Positions 1-7,605 of a DNA stretch of 14,830 nucleotides are shown here, one piece after another (the stretch's first letter is position 1; the number at the start of each line of letters is the position of its first letter). The notes beneath the pieces are model-generated. The model did no database searches and was not told where the DNA came from. It saw only the letters and a list, made by a program, of their open reading frames with translations. The position numbers and the translations under genes are program-made. Source of the DNA: an uncultured Bacillaceae bacterium (GTDB lineage Bacteria > Bacillota > Bacilli > Bacillales > Amphibacillaceae); the NCBI GenBank assembly GCA_937925695.1, contig CALAMD010000128.1, positions 1-14,830 on the forward strand, in the 5' to 3' direction.

Positions 1-468
1 TTCAATTAAAAAATAAAAAAATAACCAGTTTACCTTGATTTTCAATCCAGTTTTTTTAAACTACCATTTAATTCTATCTCACCATCAGTTCTACTCGAAG
101 ATCCTAGTTCCTTCATACCATCACTTTGTACAATATCGGTCATGAATTTGATGTGAATTGTAAACACTATAGCATACTAACATGAGCCTCTAATATTTTT
201 TTGCAATCCTATGTTCAACTATTTGCCCCCATCAATTCAATAGTCATTTTGTCCTCTAAATTATTTAGCTAGTGTAAGTGTATCATAATGTTCATAATTT
301 TGATTCTATGTTCGTCAGTGATGCTACCCATGGTGACTTGAAGGCTAAAACGGCATAAATGGTTTTAGAAAATCTTGAAGTAAAAACTAGATAATTGTGT
401 ATTAATACTAGACGTTGAACATAATAATAATCATAAAGTTCCATACCCGATAAAAGGGGTGAAGGTCA
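1..468. other. Intergenic region with no recognisable gene; possible promoter near 375-403
   Basis: I see no coding frame of convincing length or composition on either strand, and no clear terminator or RNA structure. The DNA is A+T-rich with homopolymer A and T runs. A possible sigma-A-type promoter for the gene at 469 is TTGAAG (375-380) followed 17 bases later by TGTATT (398-403). That match is weak. The ribosome binding site of the next gene, AAGGGGTGA at 454-462, is good. The region may include the far end of an upstream transcription unit that lies outside the window. Confidence 0.4.
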
Positions 469-1602
469 ATGCTGAAGAAATCGCTATTTTTTAAGATTCT
501 ATTAGCTACTTTTAGTCTAGTAATCATGATATTAAGTAAACAAATTTTGCTTGATATATATTTGAACGCTAATCTAAAGGAGAGTTATATGATGAAATCC
601 TCATCTTATAAGAACAATGAAATCATTTTTAAACAATTCAAGTCCAGATTAAAATATTCTAGTAATGAGTTTCAGGCTGGCATGAATATACTCATTTACG
701 GTCATCCTAACATGCTAGAAGTAAGGGAAGTATTGGGCCATTTACGAAGTCTAGGCATTAATAGTGTCGCCCTCAATTTTCCGTTTTATCAAACAGATTT
801 ATATGCAAATGAGGTCACTACTAGTATAGAGTACACACCTACTAACGAAGAGCTTAGTGAGATCATCGAAATTGCTCACGACTTTAACCTTAGGGTCATG
901 CTTAAACCAATCATGGATGAGCAAGTTTTTTTACCATACAATAAATGGCGAGGACAAATTGAGCCGACTGATCCCCATCGTTGGTTCGATAGTTATCAAG
1001 AGTTAATTCTCTCGTATGCTGAACTAGCCGCATCAACTAATATTGAAGCACTAAATATTGGTACTGAATTAAATTCAATGCAACGGCAACTACCAGATAG
1101 ATGGAAAGACTTAATCGAACATATTCGGCGTATTTATGAAGGTGAATTACTGTATTCCTTTAACCATGATACGGTTGCCGAAATCTCGTCCTTAGCGTTT
1201 ACACCATTACTTGATCAAGTGGGAATTGATGCATATTTCCAACTTGATTCACCGAATTATGCCAATATTGATGACTTACAAGCTGCTTGGGAACAACATA
1301 TAAATCATTTAGAAAATAACCTTTGGGAGTATTCAATAGTTGTTACTGAAGTTGGCGTCCTACCAATTGCTGGCGCATATCGAACGCCCTATGCCTGGAG
1401 TTTACCTCATGGTACCTATGATCCCGAAACCCAAGCGAACTTTTTCGCCGCAACATATAATGCTTGGCAATCAAAGGTTGATGGGATCTACTGGTGGGCT
1501 GTGACCTTTGGACAGGACCCTGATGAAATCAGCTTTTCCCCCCTTGGTTTACCGACAGAGGAGATGATGAAACTCTATTTGTTAAACACGGAAACGCAGT
1601 AA
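469..1602 (+). CDS. Membrane-anchored glycoside hydrolase, family GH113-like
   Basis: This 377-residue protein has an uncleaved-looking hydrophobic N-terminus (about residues 8-31) after MLKK, so it probably sits on the outer face of the membrane. The rest is one TIM-barrel glycosidase domain. It shows the clan GH-A plan seen in GH113 beta-mannanases: VALNFPFYQ (100-108), LKPIMD (145-150), IGTELNSM (197-204) with the likely acid/base Glu200, GIDAYFQL (252-259), VVTEVGV (291-297) with the likely nucleophile Glu294, and YWWAV (341-345). Both catalytic glutamates are present, so it is probably active. AAGGGGTGA lies 6 bases before the ATG. It is the first gene of a polysaccharide cassette, although 315 bases and a hairpin separate it from the next gene. 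Known GH113 enzymes cleave beta-1,4-mannosidic bonds. Acting on the cassette's own polymer, for release or length control, is inference. Confidence 0.8.
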   Translation: MLKKSLFFKILLATFSLVIMILSKQILLDIYLNANLKESYMMKSSSYKNNEIIFKQFKSRLKYSSNEFQAGMNILIYGHPNMLEVREVLGHLRSLGINSVALNFPFYQTDLYANEVTTSIEYTPTNEELSEIIEIAHDFNLRVMLKPIMDEQVFLPYNKWRGQIEPTDPHRWFDSYQELILSYAELAASTNIEALNIGTELNSMQRQLPDRWKDLIEHIRRIYEGELLYSFNHDTVAEISSLAFTPLLDQVGIDAYFQLDSPNYANIDDLQAAWEQHINHLENNLWEYSIVVTEVGVLPIAGAYRTPYAWSLPHGTYDPETQANFFAATYNAWQSKVDGIYWWAVTFGQDPDEISFSPLGLPTEEMMKLYLLNTETQ

Positions 1603-1706
1603 ATGATTCAACAAATTTGAATTTTGAAAATTGGCAACGAAAAACCATCACGAAAACATCCTATACCATTGTGATTAGCTATAAAGGGCTATTCATGAAT
1701 TCGATT

Positions 1707-1752
1707 GGTATAAAACGAAAAGATTCTATTCGTTTTATACCATTTTTTTATT
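1707..1752 (+). terminator. Hairpin with T-tract, probable intrinsic terminator or attenuator
   Basis: A perfect 13-bp stem (GGTATAAAACGAA at 1707-1719 with its complement at 1729-1741) encloses a 9-base loop and is followed by ATTTTTTTATTT (1742-1753). The stem is A+T-rich. It probably ends or weakens transcription from the GH113-like gene before the deacetylase-like gene. A further copy of the 12-mer GTATAAAACGAA at 1797-1808 could pair with the right arm instead. Confidence 0.65.
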
Positions 1753-1819
1753 TCACCATCATTAAAAAAATAATGTGGGTAATCGGTTCTAAATTAGTAT
1801 AAAACGAATATACCTTCGA

Positions 1820-1868
1820 TAAGAACAAGTTCTTAATTTCCTATCAAATTTACTGCTGTAATAGAGAC
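1820..1868 (+). promoter_or_regulatory. Candidate promoter with overlapping palindrome upstream of the DUF2334-GT2-epimerase genes
   Basis: TAAGAAC-AA-GTTCTTA (1820-1835) is a 7-bp inverted repeat with a 2-base spacer, the form of a small dimeric operator. Downstream, TGCTGTAAT (1854-1862) reads as an extended -10 element (TGn plus TGTAAT). This would place the palindrome over the -35 position and start transcription near 1869, about 50 bases before the coding start. No good -35 hexamer is visible. The assignment rests on pattern only. Confidence 0.3.
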
Positions 1869-1897
1869 GAATCTGTCAGGAAAATGAGGTGCTAGAG

Positions 1898-1921
1898 ATG
1901 AAGGAGGTTATTCTGAAATGA
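1898..1921 (+). other. Possible 7-codon leader ORF overlapping the next start
   Basis: ATG at 1898 opens a seven-codon frame (MKEVILK) that contains the ribosome binding site AAGGAGG (1901-1907) of the downstream gene. It stops at TGA 1919-1921, overlapping that gene's ATG at 1918-1920. GAGGTG (1886-1891) lies 6 bases before the mini-frame. If translated, it would couple or modulate initiation of the deacetylase-like gene. It may equally be chance. Confidence 0.2.
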
Positions 1922-3660
1922 GGAACCAAGGGAAAAATAGAAGACTATTAGGTAAGGTAATCATTGTTTTGGCTATCATGCTCATGACTAGCTTTCCTAA
2001 TCCTTCACATGCCACATCCAGCATAGACGATAAACCAAAGGTGTTAGTTATTTATACCACAGAAGATGGTGAAATCAATGAAAATCAGCGTTATCTCGAT
2101 CTATTAATTGGTCATTTTACAACTGATATCAAGTTCATCAGCAGTGAACAAGTAGAAAAGAACGATTTAATCTCAGTAACACATCTATTTTACTACGGCC
2201 AAGTGGCAACTAAATTACCGGACAAGTTTATCACGTTATTTGATGATTATGAGGGTACATTCGTGGCGATTGGTTATAATGTCGAACAGCTTGGCGATCA
2301 ATTTGAATTTTTAGATATCAAACATGAGGTAACCATCGATCAACTTGACGATACAACTACTCATGATTCATTAGCTATTTCCCAAACAGCTATTGTTGAG
2401 GTTGAAGCGAGTAATAAATCAGAGATTCTAATTCATGGTCAATTGAACAACAACGAAAATAATCATCCTGTATTGATCAAACAAGGTAATCGTTATTACT
2501 ACGCTTTTGATACGTTTGATTCAAGACAAGTTACCCTGTTTGCTGAGGCACTGCACGATATATTCCAAATTGACCACGAAGAAAAATATGTTGGTTATAT
2601 CAGATTAGAAGATGTTCATCCGTTAGTTGACCCAGAACCGCTCAAGGAAATTGCTAATCTACTAAATGAAAGAAACATCCCGTTTATGGTAGCGGTCATC
2701 CCTATTTATACGAAACAAGGTACTGGTGAAAGAATCACTTTTGCTGATTCACCCAAACTCGTAAAGGTACTAAAACATATTCAAAAAACTGGCGGCAGTA
2801 TCGTCCTTCATGGGTATACCCATCAGTTTCGTTCCTCAGAAACCGGAGAAGGTTTTGAGTTTTGGGATGTAGAGAATAATACACCGATTTATGGACCAGA
2901 AGATGAACCATTTACACTAAAAAGTGAACATGATTTTTCATCCAAAGCAGAGTTCGAGAATTACCTTAACAATCTGAAGGAATTTGAGCGCACGTATACG
3001 GAAACTAAAATTAACAAAGGGTTAGACGAGTTAGCCAAATATGGGCTCTATCCATTAGCCTTTGAAGCCCCCCACTATACGATGTCGCAGCACGGGTATG
3101 AAATATTATCGAAGTATTTTTCCACATATGTTGGACAAGTACAGCTTAGTGATCAGAACTGGGAAATAATGGACACAGCCCCGTATATAACTACTCCATC
3201 ATTTTTACACGGGATGGAATTACTACCGGAAACAATGGGGTATGTGAGACCACATGATCAGCAAGCAGTAAAAAAAATCATCGACCGTACAGAAAGAATT
3301 CAATTAAATCGTGACGGTATATTTTCTGTTTTTTATCATCCTTATTTAGGATCTGAGAGATTTGAAGAACTGTTAGCCGAAATTGAAAAACTACCAAACA
3401 TTTCATGGATTGACTTAAAACAAATGGATGTTTGGGTAAAAGGTGATCATATTGAAATCCATACAAACAATGGACAAATCATTGCCGACTATAATCACTT
3501 TAAAATTGTCTATTCTTCCTTAGATGCTCCCCTTTACTACATCGGTCAATTTGTTCAGTATGCTGCATGGATCATGACCTATTTAGGATTAGCATCAATA
3601 TGTGCCTTTGTCTTTTTTACGATTTTCTTAAAACTGAGAAATAAACAAGTAGAGGGGTGA
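1918..3660 (+). CDS. DUF2334 polysaccharide deacetylase-like membrane protein (YdaL-like)
   Basis: This 580-residue protein has a signal peptide (basic start, hydrophobic 12-24, possible cleavage after SHA near 32), a large extracellular region and one C-terminal membrane helix (about 549-572) ending in a basic tail. The core is a DUF2334 domain of the carbohydrate esterase 4/polysaccharide deacetylase superfamily. IRLEDVHP (228-235) supplies the acidic residues. HGYTH (298-302) has the HxxxH spacing of the metal-binding motif, and EAPHY (383-387) and FYHPYL (472-477) are further conserved blocks. Residues 40-220 form a separate domain that I do not recognise. AAGGAGG lies 10 bases before the ATG. 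The stop overlaps a GTG of the glycosyltransferase frame, so the two are translationally coupled. Size and arrangement match B. subtilis YdaL beside YdaM. N-deacetylation of an N-acetylhexosamine polymer at the surface is plausible, but catalysis is unproven for this branch. Confidence 0.8.
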   Translation: MRNQGKNRRLLGKVIIVLAIMLMTSFPNPSHATSSIDDKPKVLVIYTTEDGEINENQRYLDLLIGHFTTDIKFISSEQVEKNDLISVTHLFYYGQVATKLPDKFITLFDDYEGTFVAIGYNVEQLGDQFEFLDIKHEVTIDQLDDTTTHDSLAISQTAIVEVEASNKSEILIHGQLNNNENNHPVLIKQGNRYYYAFDTFDSRQVTLFAEALHDIFQIDHEEKYVGYIRLEDVHPLVDPEPLKEIANLLNERNIPFMVAVIPIYTKQGTGERITFADSPKLVKVLKHIQKTGGSIVLHGYTHQFRSSETGEGFEFWDVENNTPIYGPEDEPFTLKSEHDFSSKAEFENYLNNLKEFERTYTETKINKGLDELAKYGLYPLAFEAPHYTMSQHGYEILSKYFSTYVGQVQLSDQNWEIMDTAPYITTPSFLHGMELLPETMGYVRPHDQQAVKKIIDRTERIQLNRDGIFSVFYHPYLGSERFEELLAEIEKLPNISWIDLKQMDVWVKGDHIEIHTNNGQIIADYNHFKIVYSSLDAPLYYIGQFVQYAAWIMTYLGLASICAFVFFTIFLKLRNKQVEG

Positions 3661-3662
3661 GG

Positions 3663-4934
3663 ATGATCGCAGATTTATTGATTTATATTTCATTATTTTG
3701 TATTTGGCTTATGTTATTTTATCATGCGTTTCTAATGTTTGGCGGCTATTTTCACTCGTTAAAACATCATAAATTCACCCAGAAATTTGACAAGATAGAA
3801 CATTATCCTAAGGTGAGCATTTTAGTTCCTGCCCATAATGAAGAAGTTGTCATTGAAGATACGATCAAAGCGATGATTCAACTTGATTATCCAAAAGAGC
3901 ACCTTGAAGTCATCATCATCAATGATAATTCTAGTGACCAAACAGGATCAATTATTGAGCAATATGCCAAGGATTACTCATTTATCAAAGCCGTGCACAC
4001 GAGACCACCCCATGCAGGAAAAGGAAAATCAGGGGCCCTCAATCAAGGGTTGAAACAGGCAACGGGTGAATTCATTGCTGTTTACGATGCTGATAACACT
4101 CCAGAACCTGATGCAATTCAAATGTTAGCACTTGGATTGATGACCGATACAAAGGCAGGGGCGATCGTCGGAAAATTCCGGGTTGTCAATGCAAATAAAA
4201 ATTTACTAACACGACTAATCAACATCGAGACATTAACCTTTCAATGGCTTGCCCAAGCTGGGCGTTGGTTTTGGTTTAAAATGACCACGATCCCTGGAAC
4301 GAACTTTGCGATACGTAGGTCAATCTTAGATCAACTCGGTGGCTGGGATGAAAAAGCACTAACAGAAGACACAGAATTAAGTATCAGGGTGTATAATCTC
4401 GGTTACTATATTCGTTTTCTGCCATCTGCTGTAACTTGGGAACAGGAACCGGAAAATTTCCGGGTTTGGTGGCGACAACGAACGAGATGGGCACGGGGAA
4501 ATGAGTACGTTATTTTTAAATATTTATGGCAAATTCATAAATTACGCAATAAAAAAATTGTCATCGATCTCTATTATTTTTTCTTTACGTACTTCTTATT
4601 TTTTGGGGGAGTCATCCTATCTCACTTCATATTTATCGTCAATCTCATTCATGATTTAGAATTATCTATTGGCAATGTATCCTATGCCCTATTAATTACA
4701 GGTTTTCTCCTCTTTGTCACTGAAGTCTGTTTAGCTTTATGTATCGAACCAAAACAACTGACGATGAAAAACTTTCTGATCGTTATCTTTATGTATTTTA
4801 CTTATTCCCAATTATGGATTTTCTTAGTCGTACATGCCTCTTGGCTCGAGGTCAAACGAATTATTCTTAGACAAGAAATAACGTGGTATAAAACCCAACG
4901 TTTTAAACAACCAGTTCGGCGAAATCCATCATAA
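3663..4934 (+). CDS. Membrane glycosyltransferase family 2, processive type (YdaM-like)
   Basis: This 423-residue inner-membrane polymerase-type GT2 belongs with PgaC/IcaA, hyaluronan and cellulose synthases. One helix (5-28) precedes the cytosolic catalytic domain, and three follow (about 302-329, 340-361, 370-391). Catalytic landmarks are VPAHNEE (55-61), Asp88 in INDNSSD, the DAD metal motif (142-144), TED (235-237) with the likely base Asp, and QRTRW (272-276), the QxxRW acceptor motif of processive enzymes. The frame is open from a GTG at 3657 that overlaps the previous TGA. I prefer ATG 3663 because AGGGG (3653-3657) is then 5 bases upstream, whereas the GTG has no usable site. It would extend and export a polysaccharide. 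With an epimerase next door, UDP-ManNAc or UDP-GlcNAc is the likely donor. No separate BcsB/YdaN-like partner is present in the window. Confidence 0.88.
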   Translation: MIADLLIYISLFCIWLMLFYHAFLMFGGYFHSLKHHKFTQKFDKIEHYPKVSILVPAHNEEVVIEDTIKAMIQLDYPKEHLEVIIINDNSSDQTGSIIEQYAKDYSFIKAVHTRPPHAGKGKSGALNQGLKQATGEFIAVYDADNTPEPDAIQMLALGLMTDTKAGAIVGKFRVVNANKNLLTRLINIETLTFQWLAQAGRWFWFKMTTIPGTNFAIRRSILDQLGGWDEKALTEDTELSIRVYNLGYYIRFLPSAVTWEQEPENFRVWWRQRTRWARGNEYVIFKYLWQIHKLRNKKIVIDLYYFFFTYFLFFGGVILSHFIFIVNLIHDLELSIGNVSYALLITGFLLFVTEVCLALCIEPKQLTMKNFLIVIFMYFTYSQLWIFLVVHASWLEVKRIILRQEITWYKTQRFKQPVRRNPS

Positions 4935-4964
4935 TGCAATGATTAAATAAAACGAGGTGATTCA

Positions 4965-6107
4965 ATGTATAAAGTCATGCCTATTATCGGGACAAGACCT
5001 GAAGGCATTAAAATGGCACCGTTAATTAAAGCCTTAAAGCAAGAAAAAGATATTGAGTGTTTGTTCGTTAACACAGCCCAGCATCGAGAAATGCTTGATC
5101 AAGTCTTAGAACTATTTGCTCTTCAGCCAGATTATGATATTAATTTAATGCAAGCCGGCAAAAGAATCGAAGAATTAACAGGAATACTTTTAGCAAAACT
5201 ATCAGCTATCATCGAAGCTGAAAAACCGGATTTAGTCCTCGTTCACGGGGATACGACAACGACCTTCATTGGTGCTTACGCTGCATTTATACAACAAATA
5301 CCGATTGGACATATTGAAGCTGGTTTACGGACAAATAATAAGTACTCCCCTTTCCCTGAAGAGATGAATCGACAGATGGTTAGTCGCATGGCAACTTATC
5401 ATTTTGCACCTACAGAAAAAAACAAAAATCACTTACTACAGGAAAATATAACAGAAGATTCAATTTATGTTGTTGGTAATACAGTGATTGATGCATTGCT
5501 TGAGATCGCATCAAGACCGAACCGTTTTAATAAATCGTTACAGTCCATTTTCTCAAATGATCAACAAACAATATTATTAACAACCCACCGAAGAGAAAAT
5601 TTACACGAATTAACAAATATCTTCGCAGCGATCAACCAATTATTACAAGAACATCAAAACATCCAAGTGTTGTTTCCAATCCATAAGAATCCTCAGATTC
5701 GTAAAACAGTATATGATTTCTTTCAAACTAATGAACGGATTCATTTGATTGAACCTTTGGACTATGAATCTTTTGTACAAGTCATGAAGCATTCTTACCT
5801 TGTTATCACAGATTCAGGAGGGGTTCAAGAGGAAGCACCATCATTAGGAAAACCTGTTCTCGTGGTACGAAATACAACTGAACGCCAAGAAGGAGTTGAA
5901 GCCGGAACATTGAAGTTAGTCGGTACGTCAACTAAGTCTATTTATGAGGAATGTACAACATTAATTCATGATGCTTCTGAGTATGAAAAAATGCAAAAGA
6001 TTAGCAATCCTTATGGCGATGGAAACACTTCAAGAAGAATCATTGAGATTATTAAGGAGATTTCTTTAGATAAGGAAAAACAGAGGCGAATAGTTGGCAT
6101 GTATTAA
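4965..6107 (+). CDS. wecB: UDP-N-acetylglucosamine 2-epimerase (non-hydrolysing)
   Basis: This 380-residue cytosolic enzyme of the WecB/MnaA family interconverts UDP-GlcNAc and UDP-ManNAc. Family motifs are present in order: GTRPEGIKMAPL (9-20) with Arg11 and Lys16, HGDTTTT (94-100) with Asp96, HIEAGLRT (116-123) with Glu118, FPEEMNR (130-136), THRRENLHE (207-215) with His208, and TDSGGVQEEAPSLGKP (282-297) for the UDP part. The length is normal. GAGGTGA (4954-4960) lies 4 bases before the ATG, and the gap to the glycosyltransferase is 30 bases, so co-transcription is likely. The enzyme also feeds teichoic acid linkage units and ManNAc-containing polymers in Gram-positives. Its position after a GT2 polymerase suggests a dedicated supply of UDP-ManNAc. 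An unlinked second copy elsewhere (mnaA) would support that. Confidence 0.93.
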   Translation: MYKVMPIIGTRPEGIKMAPLIKALKQEKDIECLFVNTAQHREMLDQVLELFALQPDYDINLMQAGKRIEELTGILLAKLSAIIEAEKPDLVLVHGDTTTTFIGAYAAFIQQIPIGHIEAGLRTNNKYSPFPEEMNRQMVSRMATYHFAPTEKNKNHLLQENITEDSIYVVGNTVIDALLEIASRPNRFNKSLQSIFSNDQQTILLTTHRRENLHELTNIFAAINQLLQEHQNIQVLFPIHKNPQIRKTVYDFFQTNERIHLIEPLDYESFVQVMKHSYLVITDSGGVQEEAPSLGKPVLVVRNTTERQEGVEAGTLKLVGTSTKSIYEECTTLIHDASEYEKMQKISNPYGDGNTSRRIIEIIKEISLDKEKQRRIVGMY

Positions 6108-6150
6108 TAGGTTCTTTACCGATTTGATAATAATTTCCTATGATTGAAAA

Positions 6151-6190
6151 AAACTCTATAGAATAGTTTCGGCTATTCTATAGAGTTTAC
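6151..6190. terminator. Bidirectional intrinsic terminator between the epimerase and the flavin oxidoreductase
   Basis: A perfect 16-bp stem pairs 6151-6166 with 6173-6188. Its loop TTTCGG reads as a UUCG tetraloop closed by a U-G pair. The A-run at 6147-6153 gives a U-tract on the minus strand, so it is strongest for the leftward gene ending at 6220. It also closes the rightward polysaccharide cassette. Confidence 0.88.
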
Positions 6191-6219
6191 ATTTATATAT
6201 CAATCCGACCAAGCACAAC

Positions 6220-7332
6220 TTAAATACCTGGTAATGGTGGTAGTAGTGATCCTTCCATTTTGAACCATTCAATCGCTTTAGGCGGAATAGCTAATTGATC
6301 TAATCTATTTTCGACAGATGTTTCTATTTCATCGGCTCTGTCTTCACGAATTTTTTTCGTAAATTCTGGTTCTATAAGAGCAGCTCGTCCAATGGCAACA
6401 ATATCACCGTGGTTAAGTGCTTCCAACGCGTCATCAGCCGTAAAAACATTAGATACAATAATTACTGGACAACGATTATTAACGACTTCCTTAACAAGCT
6501 CACCATAAGATTTATCAGAACCCTCTGGTCCTACTGCATAACCAGTGAAAACTGACACATGGATATAGTCTACTTGCTCACTAACGACCTTTTCAACGAG
6601 TTGCAGTGCTTCATCGATATGGTATCCAACATTTTCACCATGAATCTCTTCAGGTGAGATCCGGTAACCGACAATAAAGTCTTGCTTACCACTTTCTTTT
6701 ACGACTCTTTGTACTTCTTTCAAAACCGCTAGTGGGAACGCCATGCGTTTTTCTAATGTTCCGCCCCATTGATCGGTACGACGATTAGAATAGGCAGAGA
6801 AGAATTGCTGTAATAAATAGTGGTTCGCACCATGAACTTCTACCCCGTCAAATCCTGCTTGAATTGCCCGCTTAGTGGCTCGACCAAAATCTTTGATTGT
6901 TTCTTCAATTTCATCTGCAGACATTTCTTCCGGTACATAATCAAGAAATGGAAATTCTACTGCACTTGGTGCGACAACTTTACCTAATTTATCATAAAGG
7001 GCTTCACGTCCAGCATGATGCAGTTGGATGACAACTTTATTACCTGCTTTTTTCGCTGTTTCTGCCAACTTCTTTAAACCTGGGATGTCTTCATCCTTTG
7101 CAATAGAAATTTGACCATCAAAACCATAGGCCATTTTATTAACATAAGCTGCCCCGGTAATAATTAACCCTGCTACATCTGCACGTTTATCGAAATAAGC
7201 TACATCTAAATCAGAGATTGTTCCATCATCATTTGCTCCCATTACTACCATTGGAGCCATTGCTGTACGATGCGGAATCGTAACGCCATTTGGTAATGTA
7301 ATTGGTTCTAGTAACTTTTCATATGTTGTCAT
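6220..7332 (-). CDS. Old Yellow Enzyme-family NADH:flavin oxidoreductase
   Basis: This is a 370-residue, single-domain, FMN-dependent (beta/alpha)8 ene-reductase-type enzyme, close in size to Bacillus YqiG. Landmarks are AMAPM (24-28), LHHAGR (104-109), EVHGANHYLLQQF (165-177) with the His167/Asn170 substrate-binding pair and Tyr172 as likely proton donor, NRRTDQWGG (183-191), YRISPEE (223-229) and AIGRAALIEP (313-322) for phosphate binding. It lacks the C-terminal FeS and second nucleotide-binding domains of 2,4-dienoyl-CoA reductases. The frame runs 11 codons further upstream, but AGGAGG lies 8 bases before the ATG at 7332, so that start is used. Such enzymes reduce electrophilic C=C bonds or nitro compounds. 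The physiological substrate cannot be read from the sequence. It is monocistronic and divergent from a broken RibD-C gene. Confidence 0.9.
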   Translation of the reverse strand: MTTYEKLLEPITLPNGVTIPHRTAMAPMVVMGANDDGTISDLDVAYFDKRADVAGLIITGAAYVNKMAYGFDGQISIAKDEDIPGLKKLAETAKKAGNKVVIQLHHAGREALYDKLGKVVAPSAVEFPFLDYVPEEMSADEIEETIKDFGRATKRAIQAGFDGVEVHGANHYLLQQFFSAYSNRRTDQWGGTLEKRMAFPLAVLKEVQRVVKESGKQDFIVGYRISPEEIHGENVGYHIDEALQLVEKVVSEQVDYIHVSVFTGYAVGPEGSDKSYGELVKEVVNNRCPVIIVSNVFTADDALEALNHGDIVAIGRAALIEPEFTKKIREDRADEIETSVENRLDQLAIPPKAIEWFKMEGSLLPPLPGI

Positions 7333-7445
7333 TTTTAACAACCTCCTATTATTTTGCAAATACACGTTTGTGCTTATGTTGCTACGTTTTAATTTTTTCT
7401 ATTCGTTTCACGCCAAGCTTTCGAATGAAATAGGTAATTCCTAAT

Positions 7446-7474
7446 GTTCCAATCTTTTATAGGTGTGATAAAAT
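7446..7474 (+). promoter_or_regulatory. Weak candidate promoter for the RibD-C/DHFR-like pseudogene
   Basis: TGATAAAAT (7466-7474) is an extended -10 element, and TTCCAA (7447-7452) lies 16 bases upstream as a poor -35. The predicted leader would be about 125 bases before the ATG at 7606. A promoter for the divergent flavin oxidoreductase must also lie in 7350-7600, but I could not pick one out. Confidence 0.3.
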
Positions 7475-7605
7475 ATGGCCAATCTAAATAGAACAACAAA
7501 CAGTTATTAAATGTTAAATATCAAGCAATGGATGAATCATTATATTTTTGAACTAATAATGCCTAAGCATTCAAAAAACTTACTAAGAAATAAAAGGAGG
7601 TAATC

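Noticed and set aside
1..468. Possible remnant of a transposase or toxin gene
   Set aside because: No frame on either strand gives a recognisable motif, and no terminal repeats or target duplications are visible.
1617..1802. 61-codon open frame with TTG start between the GH113-like and deacetylase-like genes
   Set aside because: It has no ribosome binding site, runs through the terminator hairpin, and its translation is low-complexity and unlike any family.
3278..3466. Minus-strand frame of 62 codons
   Set aside because: It lies wholly inside the DUF2334 gene, which has clear motifs in the other strand.
3657..3662. GTG start for the glycosyltransferase with a 4-base overlap of the previous stop
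   Set aside because: No ribosome binding site is correctly spaced for it, whereas ATG 3663 has AGGGG 5 bases upstream. It cannot be fully excluded because GTGA overlaps are common.
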